Below are positions 30,594 through 39,921 of a DNA stretch of 64,000 bases, one piece after another. Each line of letters starts with the position of its first letter. Positions within the stretch are counted from its first letter, which is position 1. The stretch comes from Polaromonas sp. (lineage in GTDB: Bacteria; Pseudomonadota; Gammaproteobacteria; Burkholderiales; Burkholderiaceae_C), in the NCBI GenBank assembly GCA_013297865.1, contig JAAFIP010000013.1, forward strand, positions 1 to 64,000, in the 5' to 3' direction. The translations under genes were made by a program, and so were the position numbers. The notes below the pieces were generated by a model, which made no database searches, was not told where the DNA came from, and saw only the letters and a program-made list of their open reading frames with translations.

Positions 30594-30635
30594 TGCATCA
30601 TCAAATCAATTGCCTTTATTTGTTGATTAGATGCA
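30594..30635. promoter_or_regulatory. Imperfect inverted repeat, possible LysR operator
   Basis: TGCATC (30594-30599) and GATGCA (30630-30635) are inverted around an AT-rich centre, and the inner flanks are partly symmetrical as well (ATCAAATCAA against TTTGTTGATTA). It lies just before the LysR gene, in the divergent promoter region it shares with the pirin gene. Symmetry suggests regulator binding; no direct proof. Confidence 0.35.
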
Positions 30636-30641
30636 AATTTT

Positions 30642-31577
30642 TTGAATGCCATGACTACTGCAGATCTCATCACTCCCGAAGCATTGCGCATGTTGCAAGC
30701 CGTGGCCCACGAAGGGTCTTTGGCAGGGGCTGCACGCAAGCTGGGCCTGGTGCCCAGCGCCCTGACCTACCGGGTGCGCCAGATTGAAGATGGGCTGGAT
30801 GTGCTGCTGTTTGACCGCAGCGCGCGCAAGGCCGTGCTGACCGATGCGGGCAGGGAGCTGCTCAGCGAAGGCGAGCGCATATTGCATGAGCTTGATGCAA
30901 TAGCCAACCGCGTCAAGCGCGTGGCTACTGGCTGGGAGCCGCAGCTAACCATTGCCATGGACAGCCTGATTTCGCAGCGCACGGTGCAAGAACTGTGCGA
31001 AGCTTTTTTTGCGCTCCTTCCGCCCACCCAGGTCAAGCTGCGCAGCGAAACCCTCTCGGGCACCTGGGAGGCACTGCTGTATGGTGAAGCCGACATTGCC
31101 CTGGGTGTGGTGATAGACCCCAGCGCAGCAGGCATCCAGAGCAAGCCCTTGGGCGAAGTGCCTTTCGTATTCGCCGTGGCGCCTCACCACCCGCTGGCCG
31201 CTGCGGACGAGCCCCTAGGCGACGCGCTGATCAGCCAGCACCGCGCGGTGGCTGTGGCTGACTCGGCCCGGCGCGGCAGCGGCATTACCACCGGGCTGCT
31301 CAGTGGCCAACGCGTGCTGACTGTGCCTGACATGCCCGCCAAGCTGCAGGCCCAGCTGCGCGGTCTGGGCTGCGGCTTTTTGCCAGAGTGCCTGGCCAAC
31401 AACTATGTGGACACCGGCCGTCTGGTGGTCAAGCGTACCGAGCGCCCTGCCCGCATCTCACGCGTGGGCTACGCCTGGCGCCAAGGCAGCGGCCGTACAC
31501 GGGGCAAAGCCCTGGCCTGGTGGCTGGCGCAGCTGCAAAGCGACACCACACGCCGTGCCTTGCTGCACGCACATTAG
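30642..31577 (+). CDS. LysR-family transcriptional regulator
   Basis: The 311-residue protein has the N-terminal winged helix (ALRMLQAVAHEGSLAGAARK to LTYRVRQIEDGLDVLLFDRS, about 10-70) and a periplasmic-binding-like effector domain (about 95-300). An ATG three codons downstream would serve as well. The divergent pirin/flavodoxin genes are the likely targets; the effector is unknown. A dispersed repeat copy follows the stop codon by four bases. Confidence 0.88.
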   Translation: MNAMTTADLITPEALRMLQAVAHEGSLAGAARKLGLVPSALTYRVRQIEDGLDVLLFDRSARKAVLTDAGRELLSEGERILHELDAIANRVKRVATGWEPQLTIAMDSLISQRTVQELCEAFFALLPPTQVKLRSETLSGTWEALLYGEADIALGVVIDPSAAGIQSKPLGEVPFVFAVAPHHPLAAADEPLGDALISQHRAVAVADSARRGSGITTGLLSGQRVLTVPDMPAKLQAQLRGLGCGFLPECLANNYVDTGRLVVKRTERPARISRVGYAWRQGSGRTRGKALAWWLAQLQSDTTRRALLHAH

Positions 31578-31580
31578 CTC

Positions 31581-31625
31581 CTAATTTAATAGCTGCTCCC
31601 GCGATATTCTATTGGCCTGGAGGCC
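31581..31625 (+). repeat. Dispersed repeat, copy 5 (after the LysR gene)
   Basis: TTAATAGCTGCTCCCGCGAT is followed by ATTCTATTGGCCTGGAGGCC. It fills the 57-base space between two convergent stop codons (LysR gene and secreted nuclease gene). Confidence 0.9.
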
Positions 31626-31634
31626 TAAAAGACT

Positions 31635-34337
31635 CTAAGGATTGACTGTGTGCGCGCCCAGCCCTGTGGCCGTGTCGATGGGAAAGCTATCCCATTGCAA
31701 CGCGGGGTCAAAAGCTGCAGTAGCGTTGTTGTCGCCGGATTTCACGCTGGGTTTTCGTCGCAGTGTCTGGTTAAGTGTGCTGACTGCGCCGCTTGTCCAG
31801 GCCCCACCCGGCGGTAGATTGCCCACCTGTCCGATGCGGTCAATCACGACACCTGATTTTTCCAATGTGATGGCATCGTCACCATTGAAGAAAGTGACTG
31901 TGGTTGTGAAACTGCCAGGCACTTTGAGCGTCGTAGTCGCATTGGCATTGACCAGTACCACTACCGCACCCGGGCTCAACGTACCAGTCAATGTGTAGAG
32001 ATTGCTCACAGTCGTCGTGCCATTGTTGTACACCTTCACCGCATAACTCGTCAGGTCGACAGTAGCTGTCGTAGGGTTGTAGATTTCCAGGGCCTTGTTG
32101 CTGGCGCTGCCTTCAATGTATTCGCTGAAAAACAGATCACTTGGCCCACTAGACACTGGCGGCGGCGCAGTCACCGTGACGACCGCTGACTTGCTAGCTG
32201 TATTGGCAGCAGAGTCTGTCAGGGTAATGACCACCGTATAGGTGCCAGCAGCCGCATAGGTGTGGGTTGCAGGGCCTGCACTGGCCAGCGCCGTGTTGGC
32301 CGTGCCATCGCCCCAATCGACAGACAAAGACGCCAGCGTGGCGCTGCCACCGCCAGTGGCTTCGGTCACTGTCAGGCCGTAGGGCGCACTAGTGCTTGCC
32401 TTGTCAGGAATGCTGGCGCTCAGAATGGGCAGATCCACCACCGCATCCGCGCTCAATGTCAAACCCACCATCACCGGATCATGGTCAGAGGCACGGTAGG
32501 GTGTTGCCGCATAACGGTCATCTGTTTTGAACTCGGTGTTGTAGTCCAGCACCGTGGGCTCATCTGCGTTGATGTGCCACACGCCCACGCCCGTCACCTG
32601 CGACGCCAGCGAGGCCGAAGCATACGCATGGTCCAGTGCGCCCGTTTCGCCGCCAAACACATAGGTAAAGCGGTCATTGGCTGGCACACGCTTGAGCAGA
32701 CTCTCGTTGCCAGCTGCTTCCAGCGCCTTGGGCGGGTCTTCCAGCAGATAGCTATTGATGTCACCCATCATCAGCACATCGCTTTCGCCTTGGGTTTTGA
32801 GCTTGCTGACAAAACTGTTGAGTGCATTGGCCTGTACAGTACGCGCGGCATTCCAGCAGCCCTGGCCCAGATCGGTATCGCCGCTGCTGGGGCAGGAGCC
32901 TTTGCTCTTGAAGTGGTTCACCACAAACCAGAAGCTGCCGTTGTTGTCCAGCGCAGCAAAGCGCTGCGCCAGCGGCGGCCTGCCGCTGGCAGCGGTGTAC
33001 TGGGCCAGGTCGTCGCCGGTGGGCAGCACAGTAGAGCCAATGCGCTTGACCTTGAGTGGTTTGTACAGAATGTCTACCTTGATCGCGTCTGTGCCAAACA
33101 AGCCGCTGTTCACCGCAGCGTAAGTGCCCGCGCCCATCTTGGCGTTCAGCGCGGCGACCAGGCTGTTAGTCGCTACATCGTTATTGTTTTCAATCTCTAT
33201 CAGCCCCAGTACATCGGCATTCAAGCCTGCTATCGCCTCGACAATTTTGGCTTGCTGCCGCGCAAACTCCTGCGTCGTGTTGGCGCCACGCACAGTGGCA
33301 CTGCTGGGGCCAATCGTCGTGAAATAGTTGAGCACGTTGAAGCTGGCCACTTTCAACGTGCCACTTACTGCAGGGGCAGTGGCTGTGCGGCTGTTGGCAT
33401 TGACAAAAGCCGCAGCCACCGTAGGGTGCACACGGTAGACACCAAAGTTGTGGCTCAACACGCCCGTGAGCTTTTGCACCGTATCACCGATGCGACGCGT
33501 CCCTGCGCTGCCAGCCGCGCTCATGTAGGGCGTAGGACTGGGGTTTTGTGCGGTGGATCCGTCGTCCAGCACAATGCGCTCGAGCAGGTTCTTCGCATTG
33601 GTGGTGGTGACGTTGCCGTTATTGGGGTGAAACTGGCGGCCATCGAGCGCCATCGCGATTTGACCAAACCGACCCAGCTCAAACAGCTCCGTCACCGCCA
33701 GCGTTTGGGTGAACTCCACCAGCATGCCTTCGTAACGCTCAAGCGCTGTGGCGTCGGCCAGCGGCAGAGTGATTGGTGTGGGTTTGATAGCCACGCCGCT
33801 GCCACAGACATTCACTGTCACGGTGCCCGACAGCTGGGTGATCGTGCTGCCAGCGGAGCCAAACTCAGATACCACTCCCTGCACCTGCACATAGTCGCCC
33901 GCCTGCGCCTGTGCGGCTGAAGGAGCAAATACAAAGATGCCTTCTGAGGTCAGAGGGTCTGCATCAGGCACTGGCTGCTGGATGAAAAAGCCACCCAGCT
34001 GCGCTGTGGTGGCACTGCCAGTCGTAGGCGAGAGCCCCTGGAAACCGCCCACGACTACCCCACGCACGGTGACAGTCTGCGAAACAAGGGGACTGGTGGT
34101 GGTGGCACCCTGCACAGTGGTAATGTCTGTGAGCGGGGCATTCGCGCTAATTTCTGCTGTGCAGGTTGGCAACACGGCTACCGGAGGCTGTTCAACTACG
34201 GGCGGTTGCGCTGGAGGCGTGCCGGGATCAGGACTTGTACTGTCGCTGCTGCCGCAGGCGACCATCGCTGCCAGCACAAGTGGCACACATGCGATCTTCA
34301 GCACTCGCCAAACCCTGGATAACTTGCAAAATGTCAT
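31635..34337 (-). CDS. Large extracellular endonuclease (ExeM/NucH type) with PKD and lamin-tail domains
   Basis: The 900-residue exported protein begins with a lipoprotein-like signal (LAAMVAC, Cys28). An OB-fold-like region follows (about 75-300). The endonuclease/exonuclease/phosphatase domain (about 330-640) contains KVASFNVLNYF, LIEIENNN, NHFKSKGSC, MMGDINSY and YRASDHDPV. Then come a PKD-like domain (LSVDWGDGTAN, GTYTVVITLTD) and a C-terminal lamin-tail domain (FFSEYIEGSASNKALEIYNP). This is the domain order of secreted nucleases of the ExeM type, which degrade extracellular DNA for nutrition or biofilm dispersal. GGGAG precedes the ATG. Convergent with the LysR gene. Confidence 0.85.
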   Translation of the reverse strand: MTFCKLSRVWRVLKIACVPLVLAAMVACGSSDSTSPDPGTPPAQPPVVEQPPVAVLPTCTAEISANAPLTDITTVQGATTTSPLVSQTVTVRGVVVGGFQGLSPTTGSATTAQLGGFFIQQPVPDADPLTSEGIFVFAPSAAQAQAGDYVQVQGVVSEFGSAGSTITQLSGTVTVNVCGSGVAIKPTPITLPLADATALERYEGMLVEFTQTLAVTELFELGRFGQIAMALDGRQFHPNNGNVTTTNAKNLLERIVLDDGSTAQNPSPTPYMSAAGSAGTRRIGDTVQKLTGVLSHNFGVYRVHPTVAAAFVNANSRTATAPAVSGTLKVASFNVLNYFTTIGPSSATVRGANTTQEFARQQAKIVEAIAGLNADVLGLIEIENNNDVATNSLVAALNAKMGAGTYAAVNSGLFGTDAIKVDILYKPLKVKRIGSTVLPTGDDLAQYTAASGRPPLAQRFAALDNNGSFWFVVNHFKSKGSCPSSGDTDLGQGCWNAARTVQANALNSFVSKLKTQGESDVLMMGDINSYLLEDPPKALEAAGNESLLKRVPANDRFTYVFGGETGALDHAYASASLASQVTGVGVWHINADEPTVLDYNTEFKTDDRYAATPYRASDHDPVMVGLTLSADAVVDLPILSASIPDKASTSAPYGLTVTEATGGGSATLASLSVDWGDGTANTALASAGPATHTYAAAGTYTVVITLTDSAANTASKSAVVTVTAPPPVSSGPSDLFFSEYIEGSASNKALEIYNPTTATVDLTSYAVKVYNNGTTTVSNLYTLTGTLSPGAVVVLVNANATTTLKVPGSFTTTVTFFNGDDAITLEKSGVVIDRIGQVGNLPPGGAWTSGAVSTLNQTLRRKPSVKSGDNNATAAFDPALQWDSFPIDTATGLGAHTVNP

Positions 34338-34485
34338 AGTAGCTCCCTAATCAAGGATCTACTTGTAAAGCAAGAACATGTCCGGGCTATGACGCCTAAA
34401 TGTTAAATGCGTATCTAAATATTATTTTCAACTACCAATGCACCTACACCACAAAGCATCGAGCTTTTAGCGCTGGAGCCAAGGC

Positions 34486-35514
34486 CTACTCAGGCATATA
34501 GCTCAGCGCACGTGTTTTGCCACGAAACACCCGATAGCTGAAGACCGTGTAGCCAATAATGACAGGCAGCACCACCGCAGCACCTGCAAAAATGATGCGC
34601 AGAGACTCCGGCGCGCTGGCCGCTTGCCACACCATCATGCGGCCCACCACCAGATAGGGGAACAGGCTGTAGGCCAGCCCGTAAAAAGCCAGACAGAAGA
34701 TGCCCACACTGGCAGCGAAAGGAACCCATTCACCATAGTGGTTGCCGTCTGCCAGGCGCTTGGGCAGGCGGCGCAGGCTGCGCTCGGTGATGAAGAACAT
34801 CAGCGCGGTTGCCAGGGGAACCGGCGCCAGCAAAACGATGTACGGCAAGGCGAACCATTTATTGAATATTTCCTCGCTGACCCAGGGCGTAGCCAGAGAC
34901 ACCGCGGCAACACCCAGCCCGGTCAGCCATAGCGCCCCTCTTGCCCAGCGCACTGCCTGCAGTTGCAATGCACCCTCGGTTTTCATCACCAGCCAGCATG
35001 CTCCCAGCAGCGAATACCCAGCCACCAGACACACTGCGATCAGTGCTGCAAAAGTATAGGCCTGCCAGCTGCTTTCAAACCCGAGGATATAGCTACCCAG
35101 CATCCAGCCCTGAGACAGCGCCGTCAAAAGCGATCCAGCATAAAACGCAGCGTTCCACAGCGCCTTGTGCTCGTCCTGTGCTTTGGCGCGAAAGTCAAAC
35201 GCTACGCCGCGCAAGATCAGGCCGAGCAGCATAAGCGCCACAGGAAGATACAAGGCCCCCAAAATGATGCCATGCGCCGCTGGAAAGCAGGTCAGCAAAA
35301 TCCCCACCCCCAGCACCAGCCAGGTCTCGTTGGCATCCCAGAACGGGCCGATCGAGCTGATCATCACGTCCTTGTCTGCCATGCCCGCGCGGCGCAGCAA
35401 GATGCCCACGCCCAGGTCGTATCCGTCCAGCACCACATAGGCCAGCATCGCCAAGCCCATCACTGCCATGAAGATGATCGGCAGCCAGTCGTTGAAAGTC
35501 GTCACGTTATGCAT
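34486..35514 (-). CDS. cydB: Cytochrome bd-type quinol oxidase subunit II
   Basis: The 342-residue membrane protein has about eight helices and the family N-terminus LAYVVLDGYDLGVGILL. The start at 35514 is chosen because it overlaps the cydA stop by eight bases and GGAGG precedes it; the frame remains open 20 codons further upstream within cydA. With CydA it forms a quinol oxidase reducing oxygen to water without pumping protons. The short subunits fit the CioAB (cyanide-insensitive) branch. Confidence 0.93.
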   Translation of the reverse strand: MHNVTTFNDWLPIIFMAVMGLAMLAYVVLDGYDLGVGILLRRAGMADKDVMISSIGPFWDANETWLVLGVGILLTCFPAAHGIILGALYLPVALMLLGLILRGVAFDFRAKAQDEHKALWNAAFYAGSLLTALSQGWMLGSYILGFESSWQAYTFAALIAVCLVAGYSLLGACWLVMKTEGALQLQAVRWARGALWLTGLGVAAVSLATPWVSEEIFNKWFALPYIVLLAPVPLATALMFFITERSLRRLPKRLADGNHYGEWVPFAASVGIFCLAFYGLAYSLFPYLVVGRMMVWQAASAPESLRIIFAGAAVVLPVIIGYTVFSYRVFRGKTRALSYMPE

Positions 35515-36892
35515 AGCTGCCTCCGCGTGTCGATGTAGCGGCTGGAAGCTTGGCTGGTTGCGGTGAACTCGCAATGCCCGCTTTGCGCGCCATATGAAAA
35601 ACTACCGAGATATACGCCACCAGCAAGGCCAGGTAAATCGTCAGGTACATCGCCAATGTGCTGGCCAGCATGGGCGTGGGAATAGTAGCTGCAGCCTCTG
35701 CAGTGGTAAGCACACCGTAGACCAAATAAGGCTGGCGGCCGATCTCGGTCACATACCAGCCTGCCAGCGTGGCCACCCAGCCCGCAAAGGTCATGCCCAC
35801 CAGCGCTCTGGCCAGCCAGGGCTTGATTTCGCCCTGTCTTTTGAGCTGCCAGGCACTGAGCCAGCCAACAGCCAGCATCAGCATCCCCACCCCCACCATC
35901 ACACGAAACGCCCAGAACACGGGGGCGACTGGAGGGTGTTTGCCTTTGAAGTCATTCAGTCCCTTCACTTCACCATCCAGCTCATGCGTGAGGTACAGGC
36001 TGGCCAGCTTGGGGATGGCAATTTCAAATCGGTTGCTGCGGGTTTTTTCGTCAGGCAGGCCAAACAGCACCGCGGGCGCGCCCTTTTGGGTGTCCCACAG
36101 GCCTTCCATGGCGGCCAGTTTGGCAGGCTGGTGCTTCAGTGTGGCCAGGCCGTGCAAATCGCCCAGGACAATCTGCAAAGGCACGGCCACCGCCGCCATC
36201 ACCACACCTGTGCGCAGCGCCGCCAGCACGGCAGGTGCACGGTCGCCGCGCAACCAACGGTAAGCGCTGATGCCCGCCACCACAAAGGCCACGGTGACAA
36301 AACAGGCCGTCATCATGTGGGTGAATTTGTAGGGGAACGAGGGGTTGAAGATGATGGCCCACCAATCGGTCGCATACGCTACCATGGCACCCGTCTGCGG
36401 ATCAGGCCGCATCTCAAAGCCTGCGGGCGTCTGCATCCATGAGTTGAGTGCCAGTATCCAGAAAGCTGACATGCTGGTGCCAAAGGCCACCAAAAATGTG
36501 GCCAGGGTGTGCACCCGGTTGCTCACCCGCTGCATGCCAAACAGCATGATGCCCAAGAATGTTGCCTCCAGAAAAAACGCGGTCATCACCTCATAGGCCA
36601 GCAGCGGCCCTGCGATATTGCCCACGGTCTTCATGAAGCCCGGCCAGTTGGTGCCAAACTGAAAACTCATCGTGATGCCACTGACCACCCCGAGGGCAAA
36701 GGTCAGCGCGAACACCTTGACCCAGAAGCTGTAGGCCTGCATCCATTTGGCGTCCTGGGTCGCGTTGAATCGCAGCTTGAAAAACAACAGCACCCATGCC
36801 AGCGCAATCGTGATGGTAGGAAACAGGATATGGAAACTGATGTTCGCCGCAAACTGGATGCGGTGCAAAATCAGCGGGTCAAAATTGTCCAT
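35507..36892 (-). CDS. cydA: Cytochrome bd-type quinol oxidase subunit I (short Q-loop)
   Basis: The 461-residue subunit carries the quinol site and haems. RIQFAANISFHILFPTITIA contains a haem-ligand His, and the conserved GRQP motif is seen as EIGRQPYLVYGVLTT. At 461 residues it lacks the long Q-loop insertion of E. coli CydA (522), as in CioA oxidases. It precedes cydB with overlapping ends. The GbsR-like regulator gene lies 49 bases upstream on the same strand. Confidence 0.93.
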   Translation of the reverse strand: MDNFDPLILHRIQFAANISFHILFPTITIALAWVLLFFKLRFNATQDAKWMQAYSFWVKVFALTFALGVVSGITMSFQFGTNWPGFMKTVGNIAGPLLAYEVMTAFFLEATFLGIMLFGMQRVSNRVHTLATFLVAFGTSMSAFWILALNSWMQTPAGFEMRPDPQTGAMVAYATDWWAIIFNPSFPYKFTHMMTACFVTVAFVVAGISAYRWLRGDRAPAVLAALRTGVVMAAVAVPLQIVLGDLHGLATLKHQPAKLAAMEGLWDTQKGAPAVLFGLPDEKTRSNRFEIAIPKLASLYLTHELDGEVKGLNDFKGKHPPVAPVFWAFRVMVGVGMLMLAVGWLSAWQLKRQGEIKPWLARALVGMTFAGWVATLAGWYVTEIGRQPYLVYGVLTTAEAAATIPTPMLASTLAMYLTIYLALLVAYISVVFHMARKAGIASSPQPAKLPAATSTRGGSYA

Positions 36893-36941
36893 GGTGTGCT
36901 CCTTGAATACTCAATACCGGGTCGCTGAAAATGCCAGCGCC

Positions 36942-37535
36942 CTAAAACTCTGCAGGCAGCCCTGATGTGGGCAAAGGCTGCACCGCCTTGCGCCCGCCCA
37001 GGCCCAGCTTTTCTTTGAACTCCAGAAATTTCTGCGCTTTGGCCCCCAGCTTCATCAACTGGCGCAGGGTTTGCTCGTCCAGACGCTGCACGTCGCTAAA
37101 CCAGTCCGTCACCAACTCGATCAGCTCATGCATGTCACCCATGCGCTTTTGCGCAAAGGCATCTGGCGCGTTGGTGGGCGTCACCAGCAGCGCGTCGCGC
37201 AGCATGCTCAGGGTGGGGTCAATCTCGCGTTTGCGCCGCTCGTCCGCCAGGGTGCGGAAAATAGCCCAGACATCCTCAGGTGCTGAAAAATATTCACGCC
37301 GGTCGCCGGGCAAATGCTGCAGCCTGATCAAGCGCCACGAATCCAGCTCTTTGAGCCCCATGCTGACGTTGGAGCGGGAAAACGCCAGCGCGTCGGCAAT
37401 CTCATCGGCATTCAAAGGCTTTTCGCTGACAAACAGCAGTGCGTAAATTTGCCCCACGGTGCGGTTGATACCCCAGCGGCTGCCCATCTCACCGAAATGC
37501 AGGACAAAGCTTTGGGCGAGTGGGGTAAGATTCAT
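36942..37535 (-). CDS. GbsR/MarR-like transcriptional regulator
   Basis: The 197-residue protein has a winged-helix domain (about 10-90: GINRTVGQIYALLFVSEKPL, DEIADALAFSRSNVSMGLKE) and a helical C-terminal part (DPTLSMLRDAL). It matches GbsR-type members of the MarR superfamily that often precede cydAB in Burkholderiales. Because it is 49 bases upstream of cydA on the same strand, it probably forms an operon with it. An inverted repeat overlapping its own promoter suggests autoregulation. Confidence 0.82.
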   Translation of the reverse strand: MNLTPLAQSFVLHFGEMGSRWGINRTVGQIYALLFVSEKPLNADEIADALAFSRSNVSMGLKELDSWRLIRLQHLPGDRREYFSAPEDVWAIFRTLADERRKREIDPTLSMLRDALLVTPTNAPDAFAQKRMGDMHELIELVTDWFSDVQRLDEQTLRQLMKLGAKAQKFLEFKEKLGLGGRKAVQPLPTSGLPAEF

Positions 37536-37546
37536 GGTTTTCCTTA

Positions 37547-37571
37547 ATTTTCAAGAATTACTGAAATTATA
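37547..37571 (-). promoter_or_regulatory. Promoter (-10) with overlapping inverted repeat for the GbsR-like gene
   Basis: On the minus strand a consensus TATAAT (37566-37571) is followed at once by TTTCA-N8-TGAAA (37548-37565), an inverted repeat at the expected transcription start. A repressor bound there would block initiation, fitting autoregulation of the gbsR-like-cydAB unit. The stretch 37572-37831 upstream holds no gene that I can support. Confidence 0.5.
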
Positions 37572-37831
37572 GTAACTGCAAGATAAATACTGGGGTTTAC
37601 CATGAATAACCATGCAATTCGGTAGGACATCGGCGCACTATGAGAACCAACCCTCCGCCCTGCGTCGGCCAGCATCCGTGGGTTTGACGCGCGCTATTTT
37701 TTTCGTAGCGCTTGATGCCAGGCAAGCCCACCACCGTCTTCAACACCAAAGTACGCATACTGGTCCAAACTTATCCTGCCCATCGCTCGCGCAATGGTTC
37801 AAACCCCTGTTTTGCATATAAAGTGTGAGGT

Positions 37832-38893
37832 ATGAAAAAAACCATCTCCAAGATCGCCATCATCGGTGCCGGCATGGCTGGCGTCACTGCCGCACGCACC
37901 TTGATGCAAGCCGGTCACCAAGTGACCCTGTTTGAAAAAAGCCGCGGCTTTAGCGGACGCATGTCCACCCGGCGTACCGAGTTTGGCAGCTTTGACCACG
38001 GCGCGCAGTATTTCACCGTGCGTGATGCGCGCTTTCGCACCATGATGCAATGGGCACTGGCCACCGCGCCCGACATCGCGCGCCCCTGGGCGGCCAATGC
38101 GGTACGTGTGCTCGATGCAGCGGGCCGCAAGGCGGCGGCGGCGCTGCCCACTGCTGAGCCACACTGGGTAGCCCAGCCCGGCATGAACGCGCTGGTAGCG
38201 CACTGCGCCAGCGCGCTGCATGATGCAGGCCGTGTCATGCTCAGCACCCGCGTGCACCGCATCACGCCTACGCCCGAGGGCTGGGTGCTCAACGCAGTAG
38301 ACGCCAACGAGCTCGATGCGGTGTATGGCGGCTTTGACAAAGTGATTCTGGCCATCCCCAGTGTGCAAGCCGCCGAGCTGCTGCGCAACTCAGAGCACCA
38401 TGCAGCCTGGGCTCAGTCGTTGGATGATGTCGTCGTAGCCCCCTGCTGGACGCTGATGGTGGCCTACCCCAGCGCCGTATCGGTCTCGCCGCGCAAACCT
38501 GCCGTGCCCCTGGGCCCGCAATGGAACGCCGCCCGCAGCACGCACCACCGCGTGGCCTGGCTCGCGCGGGAGTCGTCCAAGCCCAGCCGCGAGCCGATTG
38601 ACCGCTGGACCGTGCAGGCCAGTGCTGACTGGAGCCGCGAGCATCTGGAAGACAGCGCCGAGCGCGTCAAGGCCAAGCTGCTCAAGGCCTTCTCTGAGGT
38701 CACCGGCATCCGCGCCGAGCCCGACTATGCCGAAGTCCACCGCTGGCGCTTTGCGAAAACCGAAAAACCCTTGGGTAAAAACTACCTCTGGGATGCCAAA
38801 ACCGGCTTGGGTATCTGCGGTGACTGGTGTATCGGCCACCGGGTGGAAGATGCGTTTGTCAGCGCTCTGGAGCTGTCGCTGGCTCTGGCTTGA
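37832..38893 (+). CDS. FAD-dependent amine-oxidase-like protein
   Basis: The 353-residue flavoprotein begins with the dinucleotide fold KIAIIGAGMAGVTAARTLMQ followed by the FEKSRGFSGRMSTRR motif, which is seen in renalase-like oxidases. The C-terminal segment GLGICGDWCIGHRVEDAFVS is the usual FAD-binding end. The substrate is unknown. AGG at a suitable distance precedes the ATG. Confidence 0.78.
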   Translation: MKKTISKIAIIGAGMAGVTAARTLMQAGHQVTLFEKSRGFSGRMSTRRTEFGSFDHGAQYFTVRDARFRTMMQWALATAPDIARPWAANAVRVLDAAGRKAAAALPTAEPHWVAQPGMNALVAHCASALHDAGRVMLSTRVHRITPTPEGWVLNAVDANELDAVYGGFDKVILAIPSVQAAELLRNSEHHAAWAQSLDDVVVAPCWTLMVAYPSAVSVSPRKPAVPLGPQWNAARSTHHRVAWLARESSKPSREPIDRWTVQASADWSREHLEDSAERVKAKLLKAFSEVTGIRAEPDYAEVHRWRFAKTEKPLGKNYLWDAKTGLGICGDWCIGHRVEDAFVSALELSLALA

Positions 38894-38955
38894 TGGCCGA
38901 GAAAAACTGATCTGGACTGGCCGTGCGCCCGGGCACTGGGCTTTAAACTTGCACG

Positions 38956-39921
38956 GTGTCTTCCGCTTTCTCCCCCACAGCGCTACGCCCCCGCTACACC
39001 GGGCGCTTTGCCCCGTCCCCCACTGGGCCCCTGCATGCAGGCTCGCTGGTGGCCGCGCTGGCCAGCTGGCTGGACGCGCGCGCGCAGGGCGGCCTATGGC
39101 TGGTGCGTATCGAAGACACAGACACCCCGCGCTGCGTGCCAGGCGCCGACCAGGAGATCCTGCGCCAATTGGCCTGCTGCGGCCTGCTGCCAGACGCAGC
39201 CCCTGTTTACCAGTCACAACGTACTGCCCATTACCAAGCCGCACTTAGCCGCTTGATCGCTCAACAACAAGCCTATGCCTGCGGCTGCTCACGCAAAGAG
39301 ATCGAAACCGTCTGGCAGGCCCGTGCAGCACAGCGGCCGCGTCATGGCGAGCTGGTCTACCCAGGTACCTGCCGTACAGGTCTGCACGGCAAAACCGCGC
39401 GTGCATGGCGGTTTTTGACAGTATTTAATAGATCAAATCATGCTCCAGACCAACAGAATATCGCGGGAGCAGCTATTAAAAACATAGCACATACCGTCTC
39501 TTGGCATGACCGGCGCTTGGGCAGCCAGCAGCAGGATGTAGCGCAGGAGGTGGGTGATTTTGTGCTGCAACGCGCCGATGGCCTGTGGGCTTATCAGCTG
39601 GCCGTGGTGGTAGACGATGCATTGCAGGGCGTGACCCACATCGTGCGCGGTGAAGACCTGGCAGATAACACAGCGCGCCAGATTCTGCTGCAGCAGGCAC
39701 TGGGCTATGCCACACCACAGTATCTGCACACCCCGCTGGTGCTGGCGACTGACGGGCAAAAGCTGTCTAAACAAAACGGTGCCACCCCTTTGGACACCAG
39801 CGCACCCTTGCAGGCACTGAACGCAGCCGCGGCGGTTTTGCAGCTGCCCGCAGCCCACGGCAGCCTGGGCGACGCGCTGGCCCAGTGGACGCAGGCCTGG
39901 CTTCTACAATACAGGGTATGA
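38956..39921 (+). CDS. gluQ: Glutamyl-Q tRNA(Asp) synthetase
   Basis: The 321-residue protein is a truncated glutamyl-tRNA synthetase paralogue that attaches glutamate to queuosine in tRNA(Asp). It has the HIGH-type motif ([20 protein letters not shown]), the zinc-site cysteines ([14 protein letters not shown]) and KLSKQNG as the KMSKS-type loop. The start is GTG without a strong ribosome binding site. Residues 165-178 ([14 protein letters not shown]) derive from an in-frame dispersed repeat, making it longer than E. coli GluQ (308). The stop overlaps the trmB ATG (ATGA). Confidence 0.93.
   Translation: MSSAFSPTALRPRYTGRFAPSPTGPLHAGSLVAALASWLDARAQGGLWLVRIEDTDTPRCVPGADQEILRQLACCGLLPDAAPVYQSQRTAHYQAALSRLIAQQQAYACGCSRKEIETVWQARAAQRPRHGELVYPGTCRTGLHGKTARAWRFLTVFNRSNHAPDQQNIAGAAIKNIAHTVSWHDRRLGSQQQDVAQEVGDFVLQRADGLWAYQLAVVVDDALQGVTHIVRGEDLADNTARQILLQQALGYATPQYLHTPLVLATDGQKLSKQNGATPLDTSAPLQALNAAAAVLQLPAAHGSLGDALAQWTQAWLLQYRV
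39441..39486 (-). repeat. Dispersed repeat, copy 6 (inside gluQ)
   Basis: The plus strand reads CAACAGAATATCGCGGGAGC followed by AGCTATTAAAAACATAG, the reverse complement of the repeat. It encodes [13 protein letters not shown] in gluQ. It lies between the zinc-binding region and the catalytic segment with [11 protein letters not shown]. Confidence 0.85.

Noticed and set aside
32262-33920. 552-codon open frame on the plus strand opposite the secreted nuclease gene
   Set aside because: The minus strand carries clear nuclease, PKD and lamin-tail motifs. The plus-strand product has no motif or plausible start region.
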